From assembly GCA_009926615.1 (NCBI GenBank), contig RFOM01000006.1, positions 1 through 64,000 on the forward strand: a stretch of 64,000 nt of DNA. Direction: 5' to 3'. The DNA comes from Pseudomonadota bacterium (GTDB taxonomy: Bacteria > Bdellovibrionota_B > Oligoflexia > Silvanigrellales > Silvanigrellaceae). The translations under genes were made by a program, and so were the position numbers. The notes under the pieces were generated by a model, which ran no database searches, had not been told where the DNA came from, and worked only from the letters and a program-made list of their open reading frames with translations. This document shows, piece by piece, positions 52,323 through 60,754 of the stretch (position 1 is the stretch's first letter; the number at the start of each line of letters is the position of its first letter).

Positions 52323-54299
52323 TTACAGCCCGCTGAACCGGATCCCAAGATAAGTGACATCATCAGAAAGTTTTTGACCGGCCCACAGGTTCTTTACGGT
52401 TTTTTCAAGATTGCCCATCTGTTCGGAAAGCGGCAACGGGGCGGACAACAAAGTTTTGAGCTTGCGGAAATTCAGAGTTTCTCCTCCCTGTCCCTCGTTT
52501 TCAACCAGTCCGTCGGTGTACAGAAGGAGGGTATCGCCCCGAACGAGATTGAATTCATGCACACCGAATTTGTGCATTCCCGAGCCCAAAAGAGAACCGC
52601 CCCCCGGAATTTTTTCGCAGCGCACTGTGCCGTTTTCCGAACGCGCGAGAATGGGCCACGTATGTCCGGCGTTGAGCGCGCAGGCTTCACCCGATTTGAG
52701 ATCGATGCTCAAAAAACACATGCTCATCAGCCGGCCGGTGCGTCCTGCGGTATGAAATAAAATGTTGTCCAAAGCCTCGGCGGCCAGTTGCAGCTGCTTG
52801 CGCGGCGGCGGAACGTGAGCCAGCTGACGTGAACGTGTTTCTGCCGAATACACGGCTCCGCAAACAACACCGGTCAGGACGGCGGAGGTAATTCCGTGTC
52901 CGGTAATGTCGCCGATGTAAAAGGTAATCCGGTTTTGTTCGCTTTGGTGGATATAGCCGTACCAGTCGCCGCCCGCGACATCTGCCGGCTGAAAGAACGC
53001 GGAAAATTCCAGCCCGTCGATTGTTTCGGGCAGAGGAAGAAGCTGCTCTTGTACGGCGCGGGCAGCCTGAAGCTCGCCCTCAAGCATGGCTTTTTCCAAG
53101 AGCTGGGACTGGTTTTTTTCCTTTTCCTTTTGCAGGTCGACAATACGGTAACCCAGTGCAGTGGCCATGCAGACGACTTCCCAGACGGAGGAGAATGTCA
53201 GCACATGCAGAATTGCGTCGTTGACCGGATAAAGTCCCTGAGTTCCGGCAAAAAAGATCAGCGCCGCCACAATGGGAACCCCCCACGCAGACAAAAACAC
53301 AAAGGCCGGCGTGTATTTTCGGATAAAGGCAGAGCGCCATGCAACGGTTAAAATGACAAACTGAAAAACCCCCGAAATCAGATTGAACAGCATGGCGATT
53401 GCGTGTGTGGGACCAAAGATGAACGGCAGCGGAACCAGCGCAGCCGAAATCCATGCCGCATATTTCAGAATGCGTTTTTCCGTTTCTGCAGTAGTGTTTT
53501 TCAAAAGAAAAGAGCGCGCAAAAAGGGATGTGACCGCAATCCAGCCGATGGCGCTGGCGAACCACAGATCCTGAACGAAGACCGGAGAAAACGGAAACAC
53601 GTACACCAGCAGTCCGGCGCTCCCCGGAATGGCAAGAACATTCACGGCAATACTGGCGAGCACATAGAACAAGTAAACACGTTCGCGCGTAACAAAGTAA
53701 ACAAAAACATTGTAGAGCAGAATAAAAACAATTCCGCCCAGTCCGAGCAGCTGAAAAGCCCATTCACGGTTTTGAATATCCTGTGCGGCGGCCGGTGTGC
53801 TCAGTGAAGGAACAAGACTCAGCCATTGTCCCGACCGGCTCATCAGGTAAAAAGTTTTCACCGTTTGCGGTTCAACTGTTAAAGGCAGCCAGAAATCACG
53901 AAACTGCACCGGTCGTGAAATAAACGGCTCCTCGATTCCGGTGCGGAGAATCTCTTCGGGAATTCCGTTTTTTTCCTCATACAGCGTGATTTTTTTTAAA
54001 TGCGGATTGCCGAGCCGCAAAATCCATTGCGGTGTGCGACTCCGGTTGGATATTTCGAAACGGGCAATAATTTGTCCGCTGCTGTAGCCAAAGTTGGGGA
54101 GCGAATTTCGGGAATCCGTGAATGTCAGCTTTTGCAGAATTTCCGGCGTGATTTTATCGGTTTTCAATTCCGGCGGAAGATGAACGTACGAAAATGAGCG
54201 CAGCGGCAGATCGCTGGTGCCGTCGCTCAATTCGATGCCGGCATGCGCAGTCATTTGGAACAGACAACAAAACGCCGACAGCAAAGCAAAGAAGCGCAT
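52323..54299 (-). CDS. 7TMR-DISM receptor with SpoIIE/PP2C phosphatase domain
   Basis: A 658-residue membrane signalling protein. Signal peptide (to about TAHA), a periplasmic 7TMR-DISM sensory domain of about 150 residues, seven membrane helices (about residues 180-390), a short coiled coil (LLEKAMLEGELQAARAVQEQL) and a C-terminal SpoIIE-type phosphatase. The last has AFFQPADVAGGDWYG, IGDITGHGITSAVLTG, MSMCFLSIDL and LLLYTDGLVENE; the aspartates for metal binding are present. Such proteins dephosphorylate an anti-sigma-factor antagonist on receiving an outside signal. No STAS or anti-sigma gene lies nearby, so the partner is elsewhere. Confidence 0.92.
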   Translation of the reverse strand: MRFFALLSAFCCLFQMTAHAGIELSDGTSDLPLRSFSYVHLPPELKTDKITPEILQKLTFTDSRNSLPNFGYSSGQIIARFEISNRSRTPQWILRLGNPHLKKITLYEEKNGIPEEILRTGIEEPFISRPVQFRDFWLPLTVEPQTVKTFYLMSRSGQWLSLVPSLSTPAAAQDIQNREWAFQLLGLGGIVFILLYNVFVYFVTRERVYLFYVLASIAVNVLAIPGSAGLLVYVFPFSPVFVQDLWFASAIGWIAVTSLFARSFLLKNTTAETEKRILKYAAWISAALVPLPFIFGPTHAIAMLFNLISGVFQFVILTVAWRSAFIRKYTPAFVFLSAWGVPIVAALIFFAGTQGLYPVNDAILHVLTFSSVWEVVCMATALGYRIVDLQKEKEKNQSQLLEKAMLEGELQAARAVQEQLLPLPETIDGLEFSAFFQPADVAGGDWYGYIHQSEQNRITFYIGDITGHGITSAVLTGVVCGAVYSAETRSRQLAHVPPPRKQLQLAAEALDNILFHTAGRTGRLMSMCFLSIDLKSGEACALNAGHTWPILARSENGTVRCEKIPGGGSLLGSGMHKFGVHEFNLVRGDTLLLYTDGLVENEGQGGETLNFRKLKTLLSAPLPLSEQMGNLEKTVKNLWAGQKLSDDVTYLGIRFSGL

Positions 54300-54574
54300 C
54301 CTGAGTCTCGCAGTTCCAACGGGTTCTGACTTTCCGGCATTTTAACCGGAATGAAAAATGATTTCGGGGATTGTACCCCGCGGGACGTTGAACTGAAAAC
54401 CTGTGTGTGCGGCTTTCGACACTCTGCGGACCGGATATTTTGATAAGATGACAGGCTCTGTAAAATTCTTAGTCATAACTTTTTAGAATAAAATAGCATC
54501 ATTTCAGGTGTTTATATTTGGCATGCAGTCTGCTCCGAGCGTGGCAGCTCAAATCATCTTCAAAGGAGTCAGCC

Positions 54575-55045
54575 ATGGTTCGCAGCATTCTTTCGTCGTC
54601 TGTTTCGATTGCTTCGCTTGTGTCCATCGCGGCAACTGTCGCTTGCGGCAAGCCGACGACTGCGGCATCGACAGCCGGCCTTCAGAATGATTTGGACAGA
54701 GAACGCGCAGTGACGTTGAGCTGCAAAGGTTCAAAGACTCCCGCAGCGCAGCTTGCCGTCGAACTTTCAAAAGAGTGCCGCAGACAAAATGCAGAACTTC
54801 GGGCCAAAGGTTTGCCCGCGTGTCTGCAGGATGAGTGCACCGATTTTGTCACTCTCAGGCCCGCACAGAAAGGGCTGACGGGAACAAAGTTCATTTATGA
54901 TTCCGAGGGCAACACGGTTGGATTCAGCGTCGAAATTACTTCGGACATTCGTTTGGCAACGCAAGAAAAGCAGGGGCTGATTTGCTATGCGCCGGTGCTC
55001 AAGGCCGAAGAACTCCTCGGTTCGGCGGCGGTCAAATGCAAATGA
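54575..55045 (+). CDS. Small unrecognised lipoprotein
   Basis: A 156-residue lipoprotein (lipobox VAC followed by GKPTTAAS). The mature part contains four cysteines, two in SKECRRQNAELRA and LPACLQDECTDF, and a beta-like C-terminal half (TKFIYDSEGNTVGFSVE). AAGGAGT lies seven bases before ATG 54575; the frame is open upstream without a ribosome site. No family was recognised. It diverges from the SpoIIE phosphatase gene and converges with the large Ig-like lipoprotein. Confidence 0.7.
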   Translation: MVRSILSSSVSIASLVSIAATVACGKPTTAASTAGLQNDLDRERAVTLSCKGSKTPAAQLAVELSKECRRQNAELRAKGLPACLQDECTDFVTLRPAQKGLTGTKFIYDSEGNTVGFSVEITSDIRLATQEKQGLICYAPVLKAEELLGSAAVKCK

Positions 55046-55067
55046 CTGCCGGCCGTGCAGATTCGGA

Positions 55068-58000
55068 CTAAGGAACAAAGACGCAGCGGAAGCTGACATC
55101 GGGATAGGCTGTGGCAGGGGCGCGGCTGAAATCGGTGGCGAAGATGCCGTAACGAATCGCGGTAGAAGTGCTAAATCCTGCATACCCCCCGCGGATAATT
55201 GCAGTTCCGAGGGTCGACGGAACCTCCGCCATTCCCGTTAATTGTGCCGAATTGTAAGTTGATTCTGAGCCGAAAACGGACGAAAAGTTGCCAGAGAACG
55301 CTGCTGAAGTCAGTTCATACCAGCCGGCCGTCGTGGGCAGAGGGTTTGACAAACCGACAGGATATGTCCCGCCGGCGCGATCGTCACTGACCCATTGCCA
55401 TTTGTTTCCCGAAAAGTCGAAAATGTAATCTGAGCCTGTGAGATAGTGGACACGGCGCTGAGGGCCGGAAATTTGTCCAGTTCCGTAAAATTCTCTGTCT
55501 GCGGCAGTAGGCTCAGTAACGTTGTCCGGCCCATTTGAGAGCGCAGATGCCGGCACGCTGTCAGTGTGGCCCTGATACAGCGTCCCAGTGCCGACAGCGC
55601 CACCCGTCCAGTTCGAATCTTGCTGGAGAATAGTTCTGGCAATCACCTGCCACTGCGTGTTCGATATCAGCCGGTATCCGCGGAACTCACTTTGTTCCAA
55701 GGAACCCACTCCGGAAAGTGTCATTGCGTCGTTGCACGAACCGGAGCTGCACAGGTTTCTGCATTTGTTCATCGCATCCGTTCGGTTGATATCTGTCCAC
55801 GGTGCGTGCGAGTAGTAATTTAGACCAATTGTTCCTGATGTTGCACCGCTTTCCTTAGCCTGAAACTTCATGACACAAAAATCCTGTCCGGTGTCCAGCC
55901 ATGCCCGCAGGTTGCCATGCGAGGCATACGTATTTCCCAGCTGGGTGATGTGCGTGCCGAGCCCCGAAACTTTCACAAATCCTGTCGGACACGCAGTGAC
56001 GCCGTCCGTCGTGAAGGTTCGATTCGTTGATACCGACGCTCCTGAAGGCGTGTGTGTTGTTGTGAGTGTGATTGTGACGCTGGCCGTGTTCGAGAACGGC
56101 AGAGACAGCATGCCGAAAAGTTGGCCCGACACGCACTGCAGGAATGCCTTCCGCCCGATTGTGGCGGTGAGTGTCGTGACATTGCCCGTTGCACTGTCAC
56201 ATGTGCCGCTGAAGTAGGGCCGCAATCCCATTCCGGTGAAGTTGGAAGGCGAGTTTATTACAGGAGGTGTTATGTAATGAAGCTCGATAGTCCGAGTTCC
56301 GGACTCACCGGTATTGCCCGCTGCATCCGTTTGCCGGACCCGAATATTTTTTGCTCCTCCGCCTGCGGTCAATTCAAAACTGGAAAAAGAATAGCTGCCG
56401 CCGCTCACGCAACTCGTTGTTTGCGACACTACGTCACCGGTCAGCTGAACAGCACCGTCATTATAGTTACAGATTCCGGTGAGTGTTTGACTCACTGTGG
56501 TCGAGGCCACCGTTGTCGTGCCGATCGGGCTGAGCGTAGGCGCCGGCGGGGTGTTGTCGACGTTCAGTGTCACAATGCTCGGATAAGCCACAGAGTCGTT
56601 GCCGGCCGCGTCGCGCACGGCACCCGCAGGAACATTGATTGTAACCGCCGGCGATGCATTGCCCGTGCAGCCGCTCACCGTCACAGTCTTTGCCGAATTG
56701 TCCCGCGCGATGCTGCAGCCCGAGATTCCGCTCAAGACGGTCATGTTTATTAATGAGACATCGACTGTCGCCAACCCCGATCCACCCGAATCGGACCCCG
56801 TAAAAGTGAAAGTTTTTGCAGATGTGTTTGTGTAAACAGGACCTGCGGGAGACACGCTGATGGTCGGAATTGTTCTGTCGAGATTGATCGAACGCGTGAA
56901 GGATGCGGGATTGCCGAGCGCATCGCTTTGATTCAATGTGACTGAATGGGATGTTCCATCGGGTGCTCCCGCATTGAGACTGACGGTTGTGCTGAATGTT
57001 CCGGCCGCTGCGCATGTGACCGAGGTACTGCCTGCAGTCAGGTAAGAACTTGTCGTAATGGTGACCGAAGTGCCGCCGAATTCACAGCTTCCGTTGAGGC
57101 TAAAGCTGCTGTTGAGCCACTGCGTCGGAGCAGGTGATGTGACGTTCAATGCGGGACCTGTGTTGTCGACCGTTACGGGACCGGCTGAAATTGCAGACAC
57201 AGATTGATTGCCCGTCAAGTCGCGAAACACTCCCGCCGGCAGCGAAAGACTCAATGTACCGTCGCCTGTACAGGCGGTCACGGTGACTGTTTTGGCCGAT
57301 GAATCGACAGTCTTGCTGCAACCCGCAATGCCGCTTTGAACCAAAGAAATCCCGCTCAAATCCGCGATCAGTCCGCCCGAACTTTCCGGCGGATCAGTTG
57401 CCGACAGTGTATAAACCACCGTTCCGCTGGTTCGCATGGCTGTGACCGACGGACTGACAGTCACCGCCGGAGGCAGACTGTCGACGCTCACCCTCAACTG
57501 GACCGCATTCATATTGCCGGCAGCGTCGCCCTGAGTGATTTTGTAATCGCGCGCGCCGTTATGGCCGGCAGCATTCACCGCAAATAAAAACTGGTAAACG
57601 TTTGGAATATATTCCGCACAATCCACTTCAATTGATGACATTCCTGAGGAATGCAATGCAACTTTCGAGGCACCGCCCTCACACGCGCCGGTGATTTGGA
57701 ACGAACTGCCGACAAACGATTCCAGCGGCGGTGAAATAATCGAAAGACTCGGTGCGGTGTTGTCAATCATAATTTCCGGCGAAGCCACCGGCAGCGACTG
57801 CGTGCCGCTCTCACTGACAACCGTTCCTTCGGCGAGTTTAATAAGAAAAGCTCCGTTGCCTTGGCATTGTTCAAGCCCGACAGCCAAGTTGTTCTCGCGT
57901 TCACTGCCTGTAAAACGAACTGAGCAGGACGGTCCGCCCGCCGGCTGGATTATATTTGCCGCGTTGAAATTAAGGCGCGCACCTCCGCTTATTCTGAGCG

Positions 58001-59198
58001 GAAATTCAACTCTCGCTGACGAATTGACAAGCGTCAGGTTAGGGTCGCCGATGACGACTTCCGGCCTGATCGCCTGCCAGCCCGTTCCCAAGACGGCACT
58101 CGGAAGTGTCCACACCAAACTCCGCGAACCGTCGGCCGCGGCCGCTGATTTGCCGCTGAGTGTGATTCCCAGTTCCGCTGCTGCGCGTTTGTCATCAGCC
58201 GACGACCAGACTTCACTCCTTCCGGAAGGAATAAGCATCGTTTTTAAACGAGGTGAATAAAGCCCGAGGGCATGTGTTCTGAGCGGCCCCGAAAAACTCA
58301 TCAGCTTCAGAAAACGCAAACCCGAAGTTGTTCCGGCTGCAGGCAATTCATGAACTTTGCACAGCCCGTCTCCGGAGGACGCATCCTGCATGCCGAACGT
58401 TTGTCCTGTCAGACGATCTGTGAGGACGTGCCGGAATTCGGAAATATTCAAACCTGAAAATTCTCCGGAACCGAAGCCGACGGCTGCCATGTGAACTGTG
58501 GTCTGGCCCGCATTTTCGAGTTTCAGACTCAGCGCGCCGCTTGGCTCGACAACCGAATTGGTTGCACCCGACCATGTGCGAATGAGCGCGGGAGCGCCTT
58601 TTTGACACAACGAATCAGCATCCGAAGCGGTCATGAAATCGGCCTGAAAGAGCGAAACGGCGACGGACAATGGATCGCCCGTCATTGCATCGACTTCGAA
58701 CGGTGCGATTTCAAGGATCTGCGGATCGCGCAATTCGGCGGAGCCTTCTTTAAGAATCTGAGTACCGCGGCTTATTCTGAACGAGAGCCATCTGAAGACA
58801 CGCTTGATTTTAAAAAGTGCGGGACCTTCGCTGATAAGCCTCTCGGGTGAAGTCAGAATACGATTCAATTCGCTTTCCGATGTTCCTCCCGTTCCACCCG
58901 CTCCGCCAGCTCCTCCCGCGCCCCCTCCGCTTCCTGAAGGGTCCGGTAGAGCACCTGCAGATTCCGAAACTTCCGAGGCTCCGGAACTTAAAAAGTCGAG
59001 CGGTTGTTCCGGCCGAAAAAGCCCGTTGGCCGAAATAGAGTTTGGCGTGTCTGCGGTTGTGGAACCTGTGTCCGCAATTTCGACGGATATTTTTACGGGA
59101 ATATTTTCGCCGCTGCGCACGGGACCCCGCGCACAGCCCGAAATCAGGACCAGCAGCCCGAAAAATTTGAAAAATTGCTTCAGATTCAAACCTCGCAT
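55068..59198 (-). CDS. Large lipoprotein with Ig-like repeats and FGE-like C-terminal domain
   Basis: A 1376-residue surface-type lipoprotein (lipobox ISGC at Cys22) with a glycine/alanine/serine-rich linker near residues 88-105. Several Ig-like modules lie at about residues 480-1090, recognisable by VDNTGPALNV, LDRTIPTISVSP and VDNTPPAPTL joins and repeated CTGDG/CTGNA blocks. The last 280 residues resemble the FGE/SUMF (C-type-lectin-like) fold: TGFVKVSGLG, DFCVMKFQAKE, FDFSGNKWQWVSDDR and RGGYAGFS ending in VSFRCVFV. That module is common in Bdellovibrio-like and Leptospira surface proteins. It probably acts in adhesion or ligand binding. ATG 59198 is chosen as the lipoprotein signal begins there. 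Confidence 0.82.
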   Translation of the reverse strand: MRGLNLKQFFKFFGLLVLISGCARGPVRSGENIPVKISVEIADTGSTTADTPNSISANGLFRPEQPLDFLSSGASEVSESAGALPDPSGSGGGAGGAGGAGGTGGTSESELNRILTSPERLISEGPALFKIKRVFRWLSFRISRGTQILKEGSAELRDPQILEIAPFEVDAMTGDPLSVAVSLFQADFMTASDADSLCQKGAPALIRTWSGATNSVVEPSGALSLKLENAGQTTVHMAAVGFGSGEFSGLNISEFRHVLTDRLTGQTFGMQDASSGDGLCKVHELPAAGTTSGLRFLKLMSFSGPLRTHALGLYSPRLKTMLIPSGRSEVWSSADDKRAAAELGITLSGKSAAAADGSRSLVWTLPSAVLGTGWQAIRPEVVIGDPNLTLVNSSARVEFPLRISGGARLNFNAANIIQPAGGPSCSVRFTGSERENNLAVGLEQCQGNGAFLIKLAEGTVVSESGTQSLPVASPEIMIDNTAPSLSIISPPLESFVGSSFQITGACEGGASKVALHSSGMSSIEVDCAEYIPNVYQFLFAVNAAGHNGARDYKITQGDAAGNMNAVQLRVSVDSLPPAVTVSPSVTAMRTSGTVVYTLSATDPPESSGGLIADLSGISLVQSGIAGCSKTVDSSAKTVTVTACTGDGTLSLSLPAGVFRDLTGNQSVSAISAGPVTVDNTGPALNVTSPAPTQWLNSSFSLNGSCEFGGTSVTITTSSYLTAGSTSVTCAAAGTFSTTVSLNAGAPDGTSHSVTLNQSDALGNPASFTRSINLDRTIPTISVSPAGPVYTNTSAKTFTFTGSDSGGSGLATVDVSLINMTVLSGISGCSIARDNSAKTVTVSGCTGNASPAVTINVPAGAVRDAAGNDSVAYPSIVTLNVDNTPPAPTLSPIGTTTVASTTVSQTLTGICNYNDGAVQLTGDVVSQTTSCVSGGSYSFSSFELTAGGGAKNIRVRQTDAAGNTGESGTRTIELHYITPPVINSPSNFTGMGLRPYFSGTCDSATGNVTTLTATIGRKAFLQCVSGQLFGMLSLPFSNTASVTITLTTTHTPSGASVSTNRTFTTDGVTACPTGFVKVSGLGTHITQLGNTYASHGNLRAWLDTGQDFCVMKFQAKESGATSGTIGLNYYSHAPWTDINRTDAMNKCRNLCSSGSCNDAMTLSGVGSLEQSEFRGYRLISNTQWQVIARTILQQDSNWTGGAVGTGTLYQGHTDSVPASALSNGPDNVTEPTAADREFYGTGQISGPQRRVHYLTGSDYIFDFSGNKWQWVSDDRAGGTYPVGLSNPLPTTAGWYELTSAAFSGNFSSVFGSESTYNSAQLTGMAEVPSTLGTAIIRGGYAGFSTSTAIRYGIFATDFSRAPATAYPDVSFRCVFVP

Positions 59199-59335
59199 AT
59201 TGCTGACTCTTCCCATCACGGATTCGGAAGAAAACCGGCAAATTCGAGTGGGTTTAGCTAAAATGTTGCAATATCGGCTGCTTAAGTTTTGACATTCCGG
59301 AACGGGACGTTCACCGGCCGGCGAGGGAGCACAAA

Positions 59336-60286
59336 GTGCCCGACTTACAGGACATCTACCGCTTGCAGGCGTTTGTTGCCGCAGTTGACGAAGGCAGTTT
59401 GTCGGCCGCGGTCAAAAGGCTGCACATCACCCAGCCGGCACTCTCGGCACGGCTGAAGCTGCTTGAAGAAGGATTGGGTTGTCAGCTTCTCGAACGCACG
59501 GGCCGCGGCGTGCGTCCGACACCGATGGGTGAACTGGTTTACAGGAATGCCGTCGAAATTCTTGGCCGTATGAAACACCTTTCGCTTGTCGTTAAAAATC
59601 ATCTGGAGTTGCGCGACGGCTGGATCCATTTGGGCGGCGGCGCCACTGCCGTCATGGGGGTTTTTCCCGATGCCATTGCGGCATTCCGCGAATCGTATCC
59701 CAACGTGCAGTTCACCCTTCACGAGCAGGATTCCAAGGGGGTGATCGATGCGGTACGCAACGGTGTGATTGACTTGGGTGTTGTGACTCGCTCGCCGGAT
59801 GCGCAGCAGGGTGACGATGACGAACTGGCCGGATTGCGGGTTCACGGCGAAATCAGCGATGCTCTTGAGGTGATTGCCAGTCCGCGTCATCCGCTGGTCA
59901 ACATGGGACGCATGCTTGAGCAAAGCGGCAAATCACTTTTGCCGATGCACCTCAACAAGCAGCACATGATTTTATTCGATGAAGGCTCGGCAATTCGCGG
60001 AATAATTGATGCTGAATTCAGGCGGCACTATGTTCATCCGCGGATTGTCATGACGTTGCGTTCAACTCAGAGCATGCTGCGGATGGTCGAAAAAAATATC
60101 GGTCTGAGCGTTGTCAGCCGCCTGTCGATGAGGTCTGCAGAAAATGTTCAAACGCTTAAAGTAACAGACCTCGCGATGCAGCGCCGGCTGGTTTTTATTT
60201 CTGCCGCCGAGCGGACCCTGCCTCCGGCGGCGGACGCGTTTTTGCAGATTTTGCGGAAAAATTCCGAAGTGAGTCCTGCGCCGTAG
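59336..60286 (+). CDS. LysR-family transcriptional regulator
   Basis: A 316-residue LysR-type regulator. The N-terminal winged helix-turn-helix (YRLQAFVAAVDEGSLSAAV and HITQPALSARLKLLEE) is followed by the effector-binding domain (YPNVQFTLHEQDSKG and RNGVIDLGVVTRS). The start is a GTG at 59336 with GAGGGAG upstream. It diverges from the large Ig-like lipoprotein gene (138 bases between the starts), and LysR proteins often regulate the divergent neighbour. Its final 92 bases overlap the 3' end of the gene on the other strand. Confidence 0.92.
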   Translation: MPDLQDIYRLQAFVAAVDEGSLSAAVKRLHITQPALSARLKLLEEGLGCQLLERTGRGVRPTPMGELVYRNAVEILGRMKHLSLVVKNHLELRDGWIHLGGGATAVMGVFPDAIAAFRESYPNVQFTLHEQDSKGVIDAVRNGVIDLGVVTRSPDAQQGDDDELAGLRVHGEISDALEVIASPRHPLVNMGRMLEQSGKSLLPMHLNKQHMILFDEGSAIRGIIDAEFRRHYVHPRIVMTLRSTQSMLRMVEKNIGLSVVSRLSMRSAENVQTLKVTDLAMQRRLVFISAAERTLPPAADAFLQILRKNSEVSPAP

Positions 60287-60743
60287 CAATCATTTCGAGC
60301 ATGTCCAGACGATGTTTCCAAAGCCGCTGGACGCGCACAAGTTCGACTCCTGTTTCAAGCAGCGGGTCGGCAAGCAATTCCTCGCTTTCGTCCGTATTCA
60401 AAAACTTTCTGTCGGGCGCCGAGTCAGGCATCAGACGCTGAAAAGACTGATTGAGCTGTTTCAGCTGCACGAGTTGATCAACCGCTTCGGAAACAAGTGT
60501 GTGCAGTTCGTTGCGTCCGTAGTCGCCGAGCAGACGGTGAAGGTCGCGTTCAAGCAGAGGAGGCGGTGCGGAATTGCGGATGTTTTCGGCCGACGTACTG
60601 CTGTCTTTTTTGCCGAGCAGTGATCTGATTGCCTGCGGGCCTGAGGTTCCGGCATCCTTGGAACGGCCTGCGCCTGCCGCAGAACGGACGTGTCTGAACG
60701 TCACTCCGCGAATCCGCTGTCTTGAAAAAAGCCGTCCCGACAT
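60195..60743 (-). CDS. Unrecognised 182-residue protein
   Basis: A 182-residue protein with a basic N-terminus (SGRLFSRQRIRGV) and a mainly helical, leucine-rich middle (RDLHRLLGDYGRNELHTLV, VDQLVQLKQLNQSFQRL) without membrane segments or a signal. No family recognised. AAGGA lies seven bases before ATG 60743, and it starts 12 bases after the stop of the coiled-coil membrane protein, so it is likely its operon partner. Its 3' end overlaps the LysR gene tail to tail by 92 bases, so part of the C-terminus could be artefactual. Confidence 0.6.
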   Translation of the reverse strand: MSGRLFSRQRIRGVTFRHVRSAAGAGRSKDAGTSGPQAIRSLLGKKDSSTSAENIRNSAPPPLLERDLHRLLGDYGRNELHTLVSEAVDQLVQLKQLNQSFQRLMPDSAPDRKFLNTDESEELLADPLLETGVELVRVQRLWKHRLDMLEMIATAQDSLRNFSAKSAKTRPPPEAGSARRQK

Positions 60744-60754
60744 TCAGCGTCCTT

